NCBI RefSeq assembly: GCF_020736365.1
Contig: NZ_CP085988.1
Coordinates: 2,052,001-2,116,000, forward strand
Source of the DNA: Clostridium sp. M62/1
Lineage (GTDB): Bacteria; Bacillota; Clostridia; Lachnospirales; Lachnospiraceae
Direction of reading: 5' to 3'
Length of the DNA stretch: 64,000 nucleotides
Shown here: positions 35,123 through 43,004 of the stretch, one piece after another
Layout: each line of letters opens with the position of its first letter
Numbering within the stretch: position 1 is the stretch's first letter
Translations under genes and position numbers: made by a program
The notes under the pieces: model-generated
The model's database searches: none
Told to the model about the DNA's origin: nothing
Seen by the model: only the letters and a program-made list of their open reading frames with translations

Positions 35123-36208
35123 ATGAACAAAAAGAAAAAGTTTGACTGGTACGGCGTCATCCGGGTGCTCACCTCTATCCTGATTGCCCTGGTTATTGCG
35201 GCGCTCATCATAGTTGCAGTGGCCGACGATCCGCTGACCGCTCTGAATAAGTTCCTGCTGGGACCGTTTTCCACGAAGAGAAATTTCTTTAATGCAGTGG
35301 AGACCATGATTCCCCTCGTATTCTGCGGTCTTGCCATCAATGTCATGCACAAAAGCGGTCTGTTTTCCATGGCAGCTGACAGCTCCTTCTATTTTTCAGG
35401 AGTTGTGGCGGCTATGCTGGCAATCGCCTGTCCGATGCCGGCCGGAGTACATCAGCTAGTCATTCTGACTGCAGCGACTCTGGTGGGAGGCGTTATTGGA
35501 ATTATTCCGGTTATTATTAAGAAAAAGACAGGCGCCAACGAGCTTGTTATTTCTCTTATGATGAACTACATTTTCTTTAATTTTGGATACTGGCTGATCC
35601 GTGCCTTCTTCCTGGATGAGACAAACGGTTCCTTTTCTGTCAGCTTCCAGAAAACGGCAACCCTCGGAAAGCTGATTAAGGGAACCAGCACCCACTACGG
35701 CATCTTTATTATGATTGCTGTGGTTGTATTGATGTGGCTGCTCATGGACAAGTCCAAATTCGGAAGAGAGCTTCAGATCACAGGCTCCAATGCGAGCTTT
35801 GCCAGATATTCGGGACTGAAAATCGGCGGAATCATTCTCGGCTCCCAGCTGATCGGCGGAATGCTGGCCGGACTTGGAGGCGGAGTTCAGATGATTGGAA
35901 TGTACACGCACTTTCAGTGGATTACAGCTCAGACTTATGTATGGGATGGAATCCTGATCAACCTGCTTGCAGGAACCAGGCCTCTTATGATTCCGGTGTC
36001 TGCCTTCTTTATTTCCTATATCCGAAGCGGCGCTCTTGTTATGTCAAGAGGCGGTGATGTGGACTCTGAGATTGTGTCGATCATTCAGGGAATTATCATC
36101 ATGCTGATTGCATCCGAGCGGTTCATGTACCGGATGAAGAAGCGCAAGGAAGAGAGAGAGGCACTGCAGAACCAGGCGGTTGACACAGAGGCCGCAGGGG
36201 CAAACTAA
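35123..36208 (+). CDS. Nucleoside ABC importer permease 1 (NupP/YufP-like)
   Basis: 361 aa, about nine membrane segments (VLTSILIALVIAALIIVAVA, YFSGVVAAMLAIACPMPAGV, VILTAATLVGGVIGIIPVI and others). TGANELVISLMMNYIFFNFGYWLI and FGRELQITGSNASFARYSGL are the usual coupling and core motifs of BMP-linked permeases. The C-terminus is a charged cytosolic tail. AGGAGGCGT precedes the ATG. Confidence 0.92.
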   Translation: MNKKKKFDWYGVIRVLTSILIALVIAALIIVAVADDPLTALNKFLLGPFSTKRNFFNAVETMIPLVFCGLAINVMHKSGLFSMAADSSFYFSGVVAAMLAIACPMPAGVHQLVILTAATLVGGVIGIIPVIIKKKTGANELVISLMMNYIFFNFGYWLIRAFFLDETNGSFSVSFQKTATLGKLIKGTSTHYGIFIMIAVVVLMWLLMDKSKFGRELQITGSNASFARYSGLKIGGIILGSQLIGGMLAGLGGGVQMIGMYTHFQWITAQTYVWDGILINLLAGTRPLMIPVSAFFISYIRSGALVMSRGGDVDSEIVSIIQGIIIMLIASERFMYRMKKRKEEREALQNQAVDTEAAGAN

Positions 36209-36220
36209 GGAGGAGAAGAC

Positions 36221-37135
36221 ATGGAATTTTTGGCGAATCTTGATTTCTGGTTTACGGTTCTTCGCTGTACGACTCCGGTTCTGCTGGCTACCATGGCTGC
36301 GCTGATCGCCAGCCGCTCCGGCCTGTTAAACCTGGGACTGGAGGGAACCATGACCATTTCCGCGCTCTGCGGCGTGCTGGGAAGCGGATTTACGGGTAGC
36401 CTGTTTGTGGGAGCTGTGGCCGGCCTTGCGTCAGGAACTCTGTACACAATGCTGCTGGCCTACTTTATCCAGCATCTGAAGGCAAATCAGGTTATCACGG
36501 GTGTAGCCCTCAACCTGGCAGCTACCGGCGGTTCTGTCTTCTGTCTTTACTCTCTGACAGGAGATAAAAATGCCAGCAATTCTCTGCCCTCAGCAGCGTT
36601 TCCGGCAGTGGATATTCCTGTGCTTAAGGACATTCCGGGGCTGGGACAGATCTTGTCAGGACATAACTGTCTGACCTATCTGGCATTTATTATCGCTGTC
36701 ATCATGTTTATCATGTTAAAGAGGACAGCCTTCGGAATCCGGATCCGGGCTGTAGGCGAGTCAGCCGAGGCTGCCCGCTCAGTTGGAATTAACGTGGAGC
36801 GTGTGCGCTATCAGGCTATGTTTATCAGCGGAATCCTGGCATCCCTGGGAGGAATGTACCTTTCCATGGGCTATGTCAACCGCTTTACGGCAAATATGGT
36901 GGCAGGACGAGGCTACGTGGCTCTGGCCACAAACGCTATGGCAGCGGGAAATGCCCTGATGGGGATGGTCAGTTCGATCCTTTACGGGTTCGGAAGCGGC
37001 ATTTCGATCTATCTGCAGAACAACAATGTGGATCCATATCTGATTACCATCATCCCATATGCATCCATCATCATTTTCTATGTAGCCTTCAGCTTCTACT
37101 ACAAGGTGAAGAAGAAGGCGGACAGCTCTCTGTAG
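36221..37135 (+). CDS. Nucleoside ABC importer permease 2 (NupQ/YufQ-like)
   Basis: 304 aa, about eight membrane segments. Typical phrases are TPVLLATMAALIASRSGLLNLGLEGTM-type N-terminus (split here as ALIASRSGLLNLGLEGTM), FGIRIRAVGESAEAARSVGI and NAMAAGNALMGMVSS. It lies 12 bases behind permease 1 with AAGGAGGAG. It should form the heterodimeric membrane part with permease 1. Confidence 0.92.
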   Translation: MEFLANLDFWFTVLRCTTPVLLATMAALIASRSGLLNLGLEGTMTISALCGVLGSGFTGSLFVGAVAGLASGTLYTMLLAYFIQHLKANQVITGVALNLAATGGSVFCLYSLTGDKNASNSLPSAAFPAVDIPVLKDIPGLGQILSGHNCLTYLAFIIAVIMFIMLKRTAFGIRIRAVGESAEAARSVGINVERVRYQAMFISGILASLGGMYLSMGYVNRFTANMVAGRGYVALATNAMAAGNALMGMVSSILYGFGSGISIYLQNNNVDPYLITIIPYASIIIFYVAFSFYYKVKKKADSSL

Positions 37136-37268
37136 CAGTCCGGACTGTTTCCCGGGGCTCTGCCTTTGGCAGGCATATCCCAGGGAGGACAGCATGAGCG
37201 GATCAGAAACCTGCCGGGTGCAGGGATTATGATAGATGAACAACCAGCTAACCAAAAAGGAGGAAATT

Positions 37269-38396
37269 ATGAAAAAGTTACTGAAAAAAGCAGCAGCAGT
37301 TACTCTGACAGCGGCCATGGCAGCTTCCCTGACCGCATGCGGAGGCGGCAGTAATGCAGACAGCAGCTCCAAGGCTGCAGAGGGACAGGACGGAGAGAAG
37401 ATTAAGCTGACGCTCTGCATCGGCAGAAAGACGGACCTCTCCTTCCAGCAGTCTGCCTATGAGGGTTCTGTGAGAGTCCAGGAGGAGTTAGGCGACAAGT
37501 ACGAGGTCAATGTAGTGGAGATGGGAGATGACACTACAAAGTGGCAGGCAGCTTTCTATGACGCCGCTGACTCAGGAGCAGACATCATCGTGGGAACAGG
37601 CTTCCAGAATAAGGAGAACTTTGAGACCATCCCGTTAGAGTATCCGGACACAAAATTTATCCTGTTTGATCAGGATCTGGACTTTTCAAGCGGAGAGCTG
37701 ACAAACACACTGGGCGTCCTCTTTGACTCCAATCAGTCCGGTTTCCTGGCAGGCGCTGTGGCAGCCTACTATACAAGCAGTGAGAATGCAGCCAACACAG
37801 ACAAAACCATTGGCTTTGTAGGCGGCGTTGAGAGCACCACAGTCAGCAATTTCCTGGTAGGATACGCAGAGGGTGCCAAGTATGTAGATCCAGACATCAA
37901 TATTCTGACTGCCTATGTAGGTGACTACATGGATACAGCAAAGGCAAAGGATCTGGCAAATGCACAGATTTCCGAGGGCGCAGACATTATTTTCCAGGTA
38001 GCAGGCGGTGCAGGAAACGGTGTCATCGAGGCTGCTGCCGAGAAGGACGGCGTAATGGCAATCGGTGTGGACAGCGACCAGTACAAGGCTCTCGAGGGAA
38101 GCAACCTTCAGTCTGCAGTTATCACTTCCAGCCTGAAGAGACTGGACAATGCTCTCTTCAATATCTGCAAGGCATATGCAGAGGATCCGTCCAGCGTTCC
38201 GTTTGGCGAGAATGTGACATACGGACTGGCTGAGGACGCAGTGGGCATCGTATTCAATGATAATCTGACAAACAGCATTGGACAGGAGAACGTGGACAAT
38301 GTGCAGGAGATCCTTGGAAAGATTCAGTCCGGCGAGATCGAGGTAACAGAGGCGGCAGGCCTTTCCGCAGAGGAAATCGACGCTATTGTGCACTGA
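37269..38396 (+). CDS. BMP-family nucleoside-binding lipoprotein (PnrA/NupN-like)
   Basis: 375 aa. The signal ends in the lipobox LTAC (residues about 19-22) after KKLLKKAAAVTLTAAMAASL. The mature protein has the BMP fold: KTDLSFQQSAYEGSVRVQEE, IIVGTGFQNKENFETIPLEY, FLVGYAEGAKYVDPDI, IIFQVAGGAGNGVIEAA and GVDSDQYKA. It captures purine nucleosides outside the cell for the importer. ATG at 37269 follows AAGGAGG at nine bases; the frame is open to 37236, but the added 11 residues precede the ribosome site. A terminator lies at 38446. Confidence 0.92.
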   Translation: MKKLLKKAAAVTLTAAMAASLTACGGGSNADSSSKAAEGQDGEKIKLTLCIGRKTDLSFQQSAYEGSVRVQEELGDKYEVNVVEMGDDTTKWQAAFYDAADSGADIIVGTGFQNKENFETIPLEYPDTKFILFDQDLDFSSGELTNTLGVLFDSNQSGFLAGAVAAYYTSSENAANTDKTIGFVGGVESTTVSNFLVGYAEGAKYVDPDINILTAYVGDYMDTAKAKDLANAQISEGADIIFQVAGGAGNGVIEAAAEKDGVMAIGVDSDQYKALEGSNLQSAVITSSLKRLDNALFNICKAYAEDPSSVPFGENVTYGLAEDAVGIVFNDNLTNSIGQENVDNVQEILGKIQSGEIEVTEAAGLSAEEIDAIVH

Positions 38397-38445
38397 TGAT
38401 TCAAAACGAAACTGCTTAGACAGCAAAAGTTTGAAAGAATTCAGG

Positions 38446-38480
38446 ACAGCCAGCAGGCCGGGAGGTCTGCTGGCTGTTTT
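38446..38480 (+). terminator. Terminator of the nucleoside importer operon
   Basis: ACAGCCAGCAG (38446-38456) pairs with CTGCTGGCTGT (38467-38477) around a 10-base loop, ending in TTTT. Confidence 0.85.
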
Positions 38481-38537
38481 CTGTCAGATACAGAACCCTC
38501 TGTCAGAGAATTTTTGATAAAGGTTCAGACACTTTTC

Positions 38538-38566
38538 TTGACACTGAAAAGACAGACCGTTAGAAT
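38538..38566 (+). promoter_or_regulatory. Promoter of the adenine deaminase gene
   Basis: TTGACA (38538-38543), 17-base spacer, TAGAAT (38561-38566), about 85 bases before the gene. No purine riboswitch fold is apparent in the leader. Confidence 0.75.
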
Positions 38567-38651
38567 ATTTTATATCATTTTGACACAGTAAATTTCCAGA
38601 CTGCCTGAATGGAGACTTCTGGAAGGCAATAAAGAGAAAAGGAGAGGAACT

Positions 38652-40436
38652 ATGATTCGACTGGAACCAAAGGACAAAAAAGCGCTTCTGAGGACTGCAC
38701 TGGGAATGGAGGAGGCAGATCTGGCGATCTGCAACTGCCGCCTTGTCAATGTGTTCACAGGGGAGATTTATCCGGCAGTTGTCTATGTAAAGGATGGATT
38801 TATCGCCCATGTGGAGGATGAGGAGCTTTCAGGACCTTACAAGGCTGCCTCTGTGTATGACGGGCAGGGGCGTTATCTGATTCCGGGACTGATCGACTCT
38901 CACATGCATATTGAGAGTTCCATGATGACGCCCCGCAACTTTGCCAAGGCGGTGATCCCCCACGGAACCACGACGATTATTCACGATCCCCATGAGATAG
39001 CTAATGTCTATGGAAGGGAGGGCGTTGTCTACATGCACGATGCGGGAAGAGATCTTCCCATGCGCCAGCTTGTGGACATCCCAAGCTGTGTGCCGGCAGT
39101 GCCGGGCTGTGAGAATGCCGGGGCTGAATTTTTTGCAGAGGATATCGACGCTCTGGCCGGTCTCGAGAGAGCGGTGGGACTGGCAGAGGTCATGGACTTT
39201 TACGGAGTGATGTACGGGGATGACCGGATGATGGATATTATTGAGGCCGCTGAGAAAAACGGACTGTATCTGCAGGGACATGCCCCGTCTGTGACAGGAA
39301 GACAGCTCTCCGCTTATCTGATCGGAGGACCGTGGACCTGCCATGAAACTACAACCGGGCCGGAGGCCAGAAAGAAGCTCAGAAACGGCATGTATGTGGA
39401 TGCCAGGGAAAGCTCCATCACGAGAAATGTGGAGGCTATCTGGGACGGAATCAAGGATCAGCGGTTCTTTGACACACTGACCCTCTGCAGCGATGACAGA
39501 GAGAGTGATGATCTCCTCCACGTAGGCCATATGAACGCAGTGGTCAGAAAAGCCATCAGCTGCGGCATGGATCCGGTTCTGGCGATCAAGAGTGCAACCA
39601 TCAATACGGCCCGGGAAACAGGAATCCGCCATCTGGGCGCCGTAGCCCCCGGCTTTACGGCCGATATGGTGCTTCTCGACGATCTGGAGGGTATGTGGGC
39701 CAAGGCCGTATTCTTCGGAGGAAAGCTGGTGGCAGAGGACGGCAGACTGATCGCGCCTGTTGAGGAGAAGAGCTTTGAGATAGAAAAGCAGAATTCCATG
39801 AAGGCAGGGGAAGTGGATCTTGACGATTTCTGCCTGAAATGTCCCTGTGAAAACGGAAAAATTCTTGTGAGCGTTATGGAATATGCAGGAAAGACTCTGA
39901 GCATTACCAGATGTGTACAGGAGGAGCATGAGGTAAAGGACGGAATGGTAGTCCTGGGAGAAAATGAAGCCTTTGTGGCCGTTATTAACAGGCACGGAAA
40001 GGGAACCAGGGCAGTGGGTGTTGTGCGCAATTTCGGACTTCGCGAGGGAGCGGTGGCATCCACGGTTTCCCACGACTCCCACAACCTGACTATTGTTTAC
40101 TTCAGGCCTGAGGATGCCCTGGCGGCTGCCAGAGAGCTGATCGCATGCGGCGGCGGAATGACGGCTGTGAAGGACGGAAAGGTCCTTCATACACTGAGGC
40201 TGGAGGTGGCAGGACTTATGACCAGGCTGGAGGCTCAGGAGCTTTCCAGGGAGGCAGCTGCCATGAAGGAAGTGGAGAGGAGCCTGGGACTTACGGATAT
40301 GGAAAATCCTCTGCTTCGGATTGTCACTCTGGCTCTTCCTGTAATTCCGGATGTAAAAATGTCCGATCTGGGTCTTGTGTCTGTGGCTGAGCAGAAGCTG
40401 ATTCCTATTTTCCCGGAATACGGAACAGAAAAATAG
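38652..40436 (+). CDS. ade: Adenine deaminase
   Basis: 594 aa, the usual size. It converts adenine to hypoxanthine and ammonia. Metal site GLIDSHMHIESSMMTPRNFA, then HGTTTIIHDPHEIANV, VMDFYGVMYGDDRMM, GHAPSVTGRQLSAY, CSDDRESDDLLHVGHMNA and the C-terminal domain with VASTVSHDSHNL. It follows the nucleoside importer and DeoD, so adenosine taken up can be carried to adenine and on to hypoxanthine. A full-length frame on the other strand (38829-40499) is a shadow. AAAGGAGAGG precedes the ATG. Confidence 0.94.
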   Translation: MIRLEPKDKKALLRTALGMEEADLAICNCRLVNVFTGEIYPAVVYVKDGFIAHVEDEELSGPYKAASVYDGQGRYLIPGLIDSHMHIESSMMTPRNFAKAVIPHGTTTIIHDPHEIANVYGREGVVYMHDAGRDLPMRQLVDIPSCVPAVPGCENAGAEFFAEDIDALAGLERAVGLAEVMDFYGVMYGDDRMMDIIEAAEKNGLYLQGHAPSVTGRQLSAYLIGGPWTCHETTTGPEARKKLRNGMYVDARESSITRNVEAIWDGIKDQRFFDTLTLCSDDRESDDLLHVGHMNAVVRKAISCGMDPVLAIKSATINTARETGIRHLGAVAPGFTADMVLLDDLEGMWAKAVFFGGKLVAEDGRLIAPVEEKSFEIEKQNSMKAGEVDLDDFCLKCPCENGKILVSVMEYAGKTLSITRCVQEEHEVKDGMVVLGENEAFVAVINRHGKGTRAVGVVRNFGLREGAVASTVSHDSHNLTIVYFRPEDALAAARELIACGGGMTAVKDGKVLHTLRLEVAGLMTRLEAQELSREAAAMKEVERSLGLTDMENPLLRIVTLALPVIPDVKMSDLGLVSVAEQKLIPIFPEYGTEK

Positions 40437-40487
40437 AAGCAAATGTCCGCCCCACAAAGACAAATGTATTTTACGAACGGATAAAAC

Positions 40488-40516
40488 TTGATTTTTCATA
40501 AGATCTGTTGTAGGAT
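40488..40516 (+). promoter_or_regulatory. Promoter of asd
   Basis: TTGATT (40488-40493), 17-base spacer, TAGGAT (40511-40516). It supports starting asd at 40571 and not at the in-frame ATG at 40517, which sits on the -10. Confidence 0.6.
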
Positions 40517-40570
40517 ATGGAAGTACGAATTTTGAACGGACTTTGTTCCGGGAGTGAGGAGAAAACGGTT

Positions 40571-41662
40571 ATGGAAATGAAAAAGAAATTGAGAGTAGGC
40601 GTTCTGGGTGCAACGGGAATGGTTGGACAGAGATTTATTTCCCTGCTGGCAGAGCATCCCTGGTATGAGGTGGTGACGGTGGCTGCAAGCCCCAGATCGG
40701 CAGGAAAGACATATGAGGAAGCCGTAGGCGACCGCTGGAAAATGCAGACTCCCATGCCGGAGAATGTAAAAAAACTGGTGGTGATGAATGTCAATGAGGT
40801 GGAGAAGGTTGCAGCCGGCGTGGATTTTGTGTTCAGCGCTGTGGACATGACAAAGGAGGAGATCCGCGCCATTGAGGAAGCTTATGCAAAGACAGAGACT
40901 CCTGTCGTTTCCAACAACAGTGCTCACCGCTGGACGCCGGACGTGCCTATGGTGATCCCGGAGGTAAACCCGGAGCATTTTCAGGTGATCGAATTCCAGA
41001 AAAAGCGCCTCGGAACAAAGAGAGGGTTTATCGCAGTAAAGCCGAACTGTTCCATCCAGAGCTATGCTCCGGTTCTGGCTGCATGGAGAGAGTTTGAACC
41101 ATACGAGGTGGTGGCCACCACGTATCAGGCTATCTCAGGCGCCGGAAAGACCTTTAAGGACTGGCCGGAGATGGTGGAGAACATTATTCCCTACATTGGA
41201 GGCGAGGAGGAAAAGAGCGAGCAGGAGCCTCTGCGCATTCTGGGCGAGCTGAAAGACGGAGTGATTGTAAAGGCCAGCGAGCCGGTGATCACCTGCCAGT
41301 GCATCCGTGTTCCGGTACTCGACGGACATACGGCGGCCGTATTCGTAAAATTCAGGAAGAAACCTACGAAGGAGCAGCTGATTGAGAAGCTGAGAGCCTT
41401 CAGCGGGCTTCCCCAGGAGCTTGAGCTTCCCAGCGCTCCGAAGCAGTTCATCCAGTATCTGGAGGAGGATAACCGTCCTCAGGTGAAGCTGGATGTGGAT
41501 TTTGAGAGGGGAATGGGAGTCTCCATCGGGCGCCTGAGAGAGGATACGGTGTACGACTATAAATTTGTGGGCCTCTCACACAATACGCTGCGCGGCGCTG
41601 CCGGCGGAGCAGTACTCTGTGCAGAGCTGCTGACTGCCCAGGGTTACATTCAGGCAAAATAA
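40571..41662 (+). CDS. asd: Aspartate-semialdehyde dehydrogenase, archaeal-type
   Basis: 363 aa. It makes aspartate semialdehyde for lysine, threonine, methionine and peptidoglycan precursors. NADP motif RVGVLGATGMVGQRFISLL, catalytic cysteine in FIAVKPNCSIQSYAPVL, YQAISGAGK, and RVPVLDGHTAAVFV. The sequence and length match the longer archaeal/yeast-like class, not the E. coli class. GAGGAG lies 11 bases before ATG 40571; a second ATG two codons later is possible. No lysine riboswitch is seen. Confidence 0.92.
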   Translation: MEMKKKLRVGVLGATGMVGQRFISLLAEHPWYEVVTVAASPRSAGKTYEEAVGDRWKMQTPMPENVKKLVVMNVNEVEKVAAGVDFVFSAVDMTKEEIRAIEEAYAKTETPVVSNNSAHRWTPDVPMVIPEVNPEHFQVIEFQKKRLGTKRGFIAVKPNCSIQSYAPVLAAWREFEPYEVVATTYQAISGAGKTFKDWPEMVENIIPYIGGEEEKSEQEPLRILGELKDGVIVKASEPVITCQCIRVPVLDGHTAAVFVKFRKKPTKEQLIEKLRAFSGLPQELELPSAPKQFIQYLEEDNRPQVKLDVDFERGMGVSIGRLREDTVYDYKFVGLSHNTLRGAAGGAVLCAELLTAQGYIQAK

Positions 41663-41756
41663 AGTTGAGCTGGCAGTGACAGTTCAGTCTGCTGCCGTGA
41701 GGCAGGAGACTGGACTGCTGCAGTCAATAGGAACCACAGGTTCAGGAGGAGGTATT

Positions 41757-42815
41757 ATGCCATATATCAAAGAATCCTTCGGCTCTATGCCGGACGGAAA
41801 AACCGTGTATCGCTACACGCTGAAAAACAGGAACGGGGTGACAGCCGGGTTCCTCGATCTGGGGGCAATCTGGCACTCTATGCTGGTTCTGGACAGGGAT
41901 GGGAATTTTGCCGACGTCGTGCTGGGGTATGACTCAGTGGACTGTTATCTGAAGAGCGAGGCCCATCTCGGCGAAATCGTGGGAAGAAATGCAAACAGGA
42001 TAGGGGGAGGCCAGTTTGAGCTGAATGGGCAGACCTACGAGCTGACGGTCAATAACGGGCCCAACAATCTCCACAGCGGCAATGATTATTACAGGAACCG
42101 AATCTGGGATGCCAGAGTGACCGAGGACGGGGAGGACATCTCCATCTGCTTTACGCTGAACAGCCCGGACGGAGATCAGGGCTTTCCGGGAAATTTCCGG
42201 GTTTCCGTTACATATATCCTGACAGGAAATGACGAGCTCCATATCCGCTACTGCGGAGTTTCCGATGCTGATACGATCATGAATATGACGAACCATGCTT
42301 ACTTCAATCTGGCAGGCCACAATACGGGGGAGGCCATGGGACAGAAGGTCCGTATCTTTGCGGACAGCTTCACTCCCGCCGACCAGGTATCCATTCCGTT
42401 CGGAACCATTCTTCCGGTAAAGGGAACGCCTATGGATTTTACAGAGATGAAAGCCATCGGGCGGGATATTGAGAATGATTATGAGCAGCTCGTTTTTGGA
42501 AGCGGCTTTGACCACAACTGGGTGATCAGGAGAGAGGCAGAGGGACTTTCCCTGGCTGCGAAGGCCTGGGATGAGGCCAGCGGCCGGGCCATGGAAACCT
42601 GGACGGATCTGCCGGGAGTCCAGTTCTACACGGCAAACTATCTGGATTCCAGCCTTCCGGGGAAGGAGGGGGCTGTGTACGGCAGACGGCATGGCTACTG
42701 CTTTGAAACTCAGTACTACCCGGATGCGATTCACAAACCTCAGTTCCCGTCGCCGGTTATCAGAGCGGGCCAGGAGAAACGGACAGAGACGATCTATAAG
42801 TTTTATGTGAAATAG
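41757..42815 (+). CDS. galM: Aldose 1-epimerase (galactose mutarotase)
   Basis: 352 aa. Typical GalM phrases are VVLGYDSVDCYL, HLGEIVGRNANRIGGGQF, NNGPNNLHSGNDYY, MTNHAYFNLAGH (catalytic His) and FETQYYPDAIHKPQFPSPV (catalytic Glu). It interconverts alpha and beta forms of sugars ahead of the Leloir pathway. ATG at 41757 follows AGGAGG. The gene lies 94 bases behind asd with no terminator seen, so joint transcription is possible though the functions differ. Confidence 0.93.
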   Translation: MPYIKESFGSMPDGKTVYRYTLKNRNGVTAGFLDLGAIWHSMLVLDRDGNFADVVLGYDSVDCYLKSEAHLGEIVGRNANRIGGGQFELNGQTYELTVNNGPNNLHSGNDYYRNRIWDARVTEDGEDISICFTLNSPDGDQGFPGNFRVSVTYILTGNDELHIRYCGVSDADTIMNMTNHAYFNLAGHNTGEAMGQKVRIFADSFTPADQVSIPFGTILPVKGTPMDFTEMKAIGRDIENDYEQLVFGSGFDHNWVIRREAEGLSLAAKAWDEASGRAMETWTDLPGVQFYTANYLDSSLPGKEGAVYGRRHGYCFETQYYPDAIHKPQFPSPVIRAGQEKRTETIYKFYVK

Positions 42816-43004
42816 GGAAGGCAGCTGCGTCCGGTCTGCCTCAGAAAAGAAGAGGTCCGGAATGCTGCGGCAGGAGACAGGCAGGGAGAGCCCAAGGCGG
42901 GAGGCGTGTTGGGATTCCCTGCCTGTTTGAACGAAAAATAAGGTCCGCGCCGTTAAGGGATGAACAGAACGAAATGCAGGGCGGGAAGAGAAAGGAAGAC
43001 GGAA

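Noticed and set aside
38481..38651. Purine riboswitch before adenine deaminase
   Set aside because: A normal promoter is present and no purine aptamer sequence or paired loops are seen in the short leader.
38829..40499. A 556-codon open frame on the minus strand opposite adenine deaminase
   Set aside because: It is rich in His, Ser, Leu and Gln runs without any known domain, has no ribosome site, and lies fully over a clear adenine deaminase gene. It is a shadow frame.
40517..40570. Upstream start of asd
   Set aside because: ATG at 40517 sits directly on the -10 element and lacks a ribosome site; 40571 has GAGGAG and gives the normal N-terminus.
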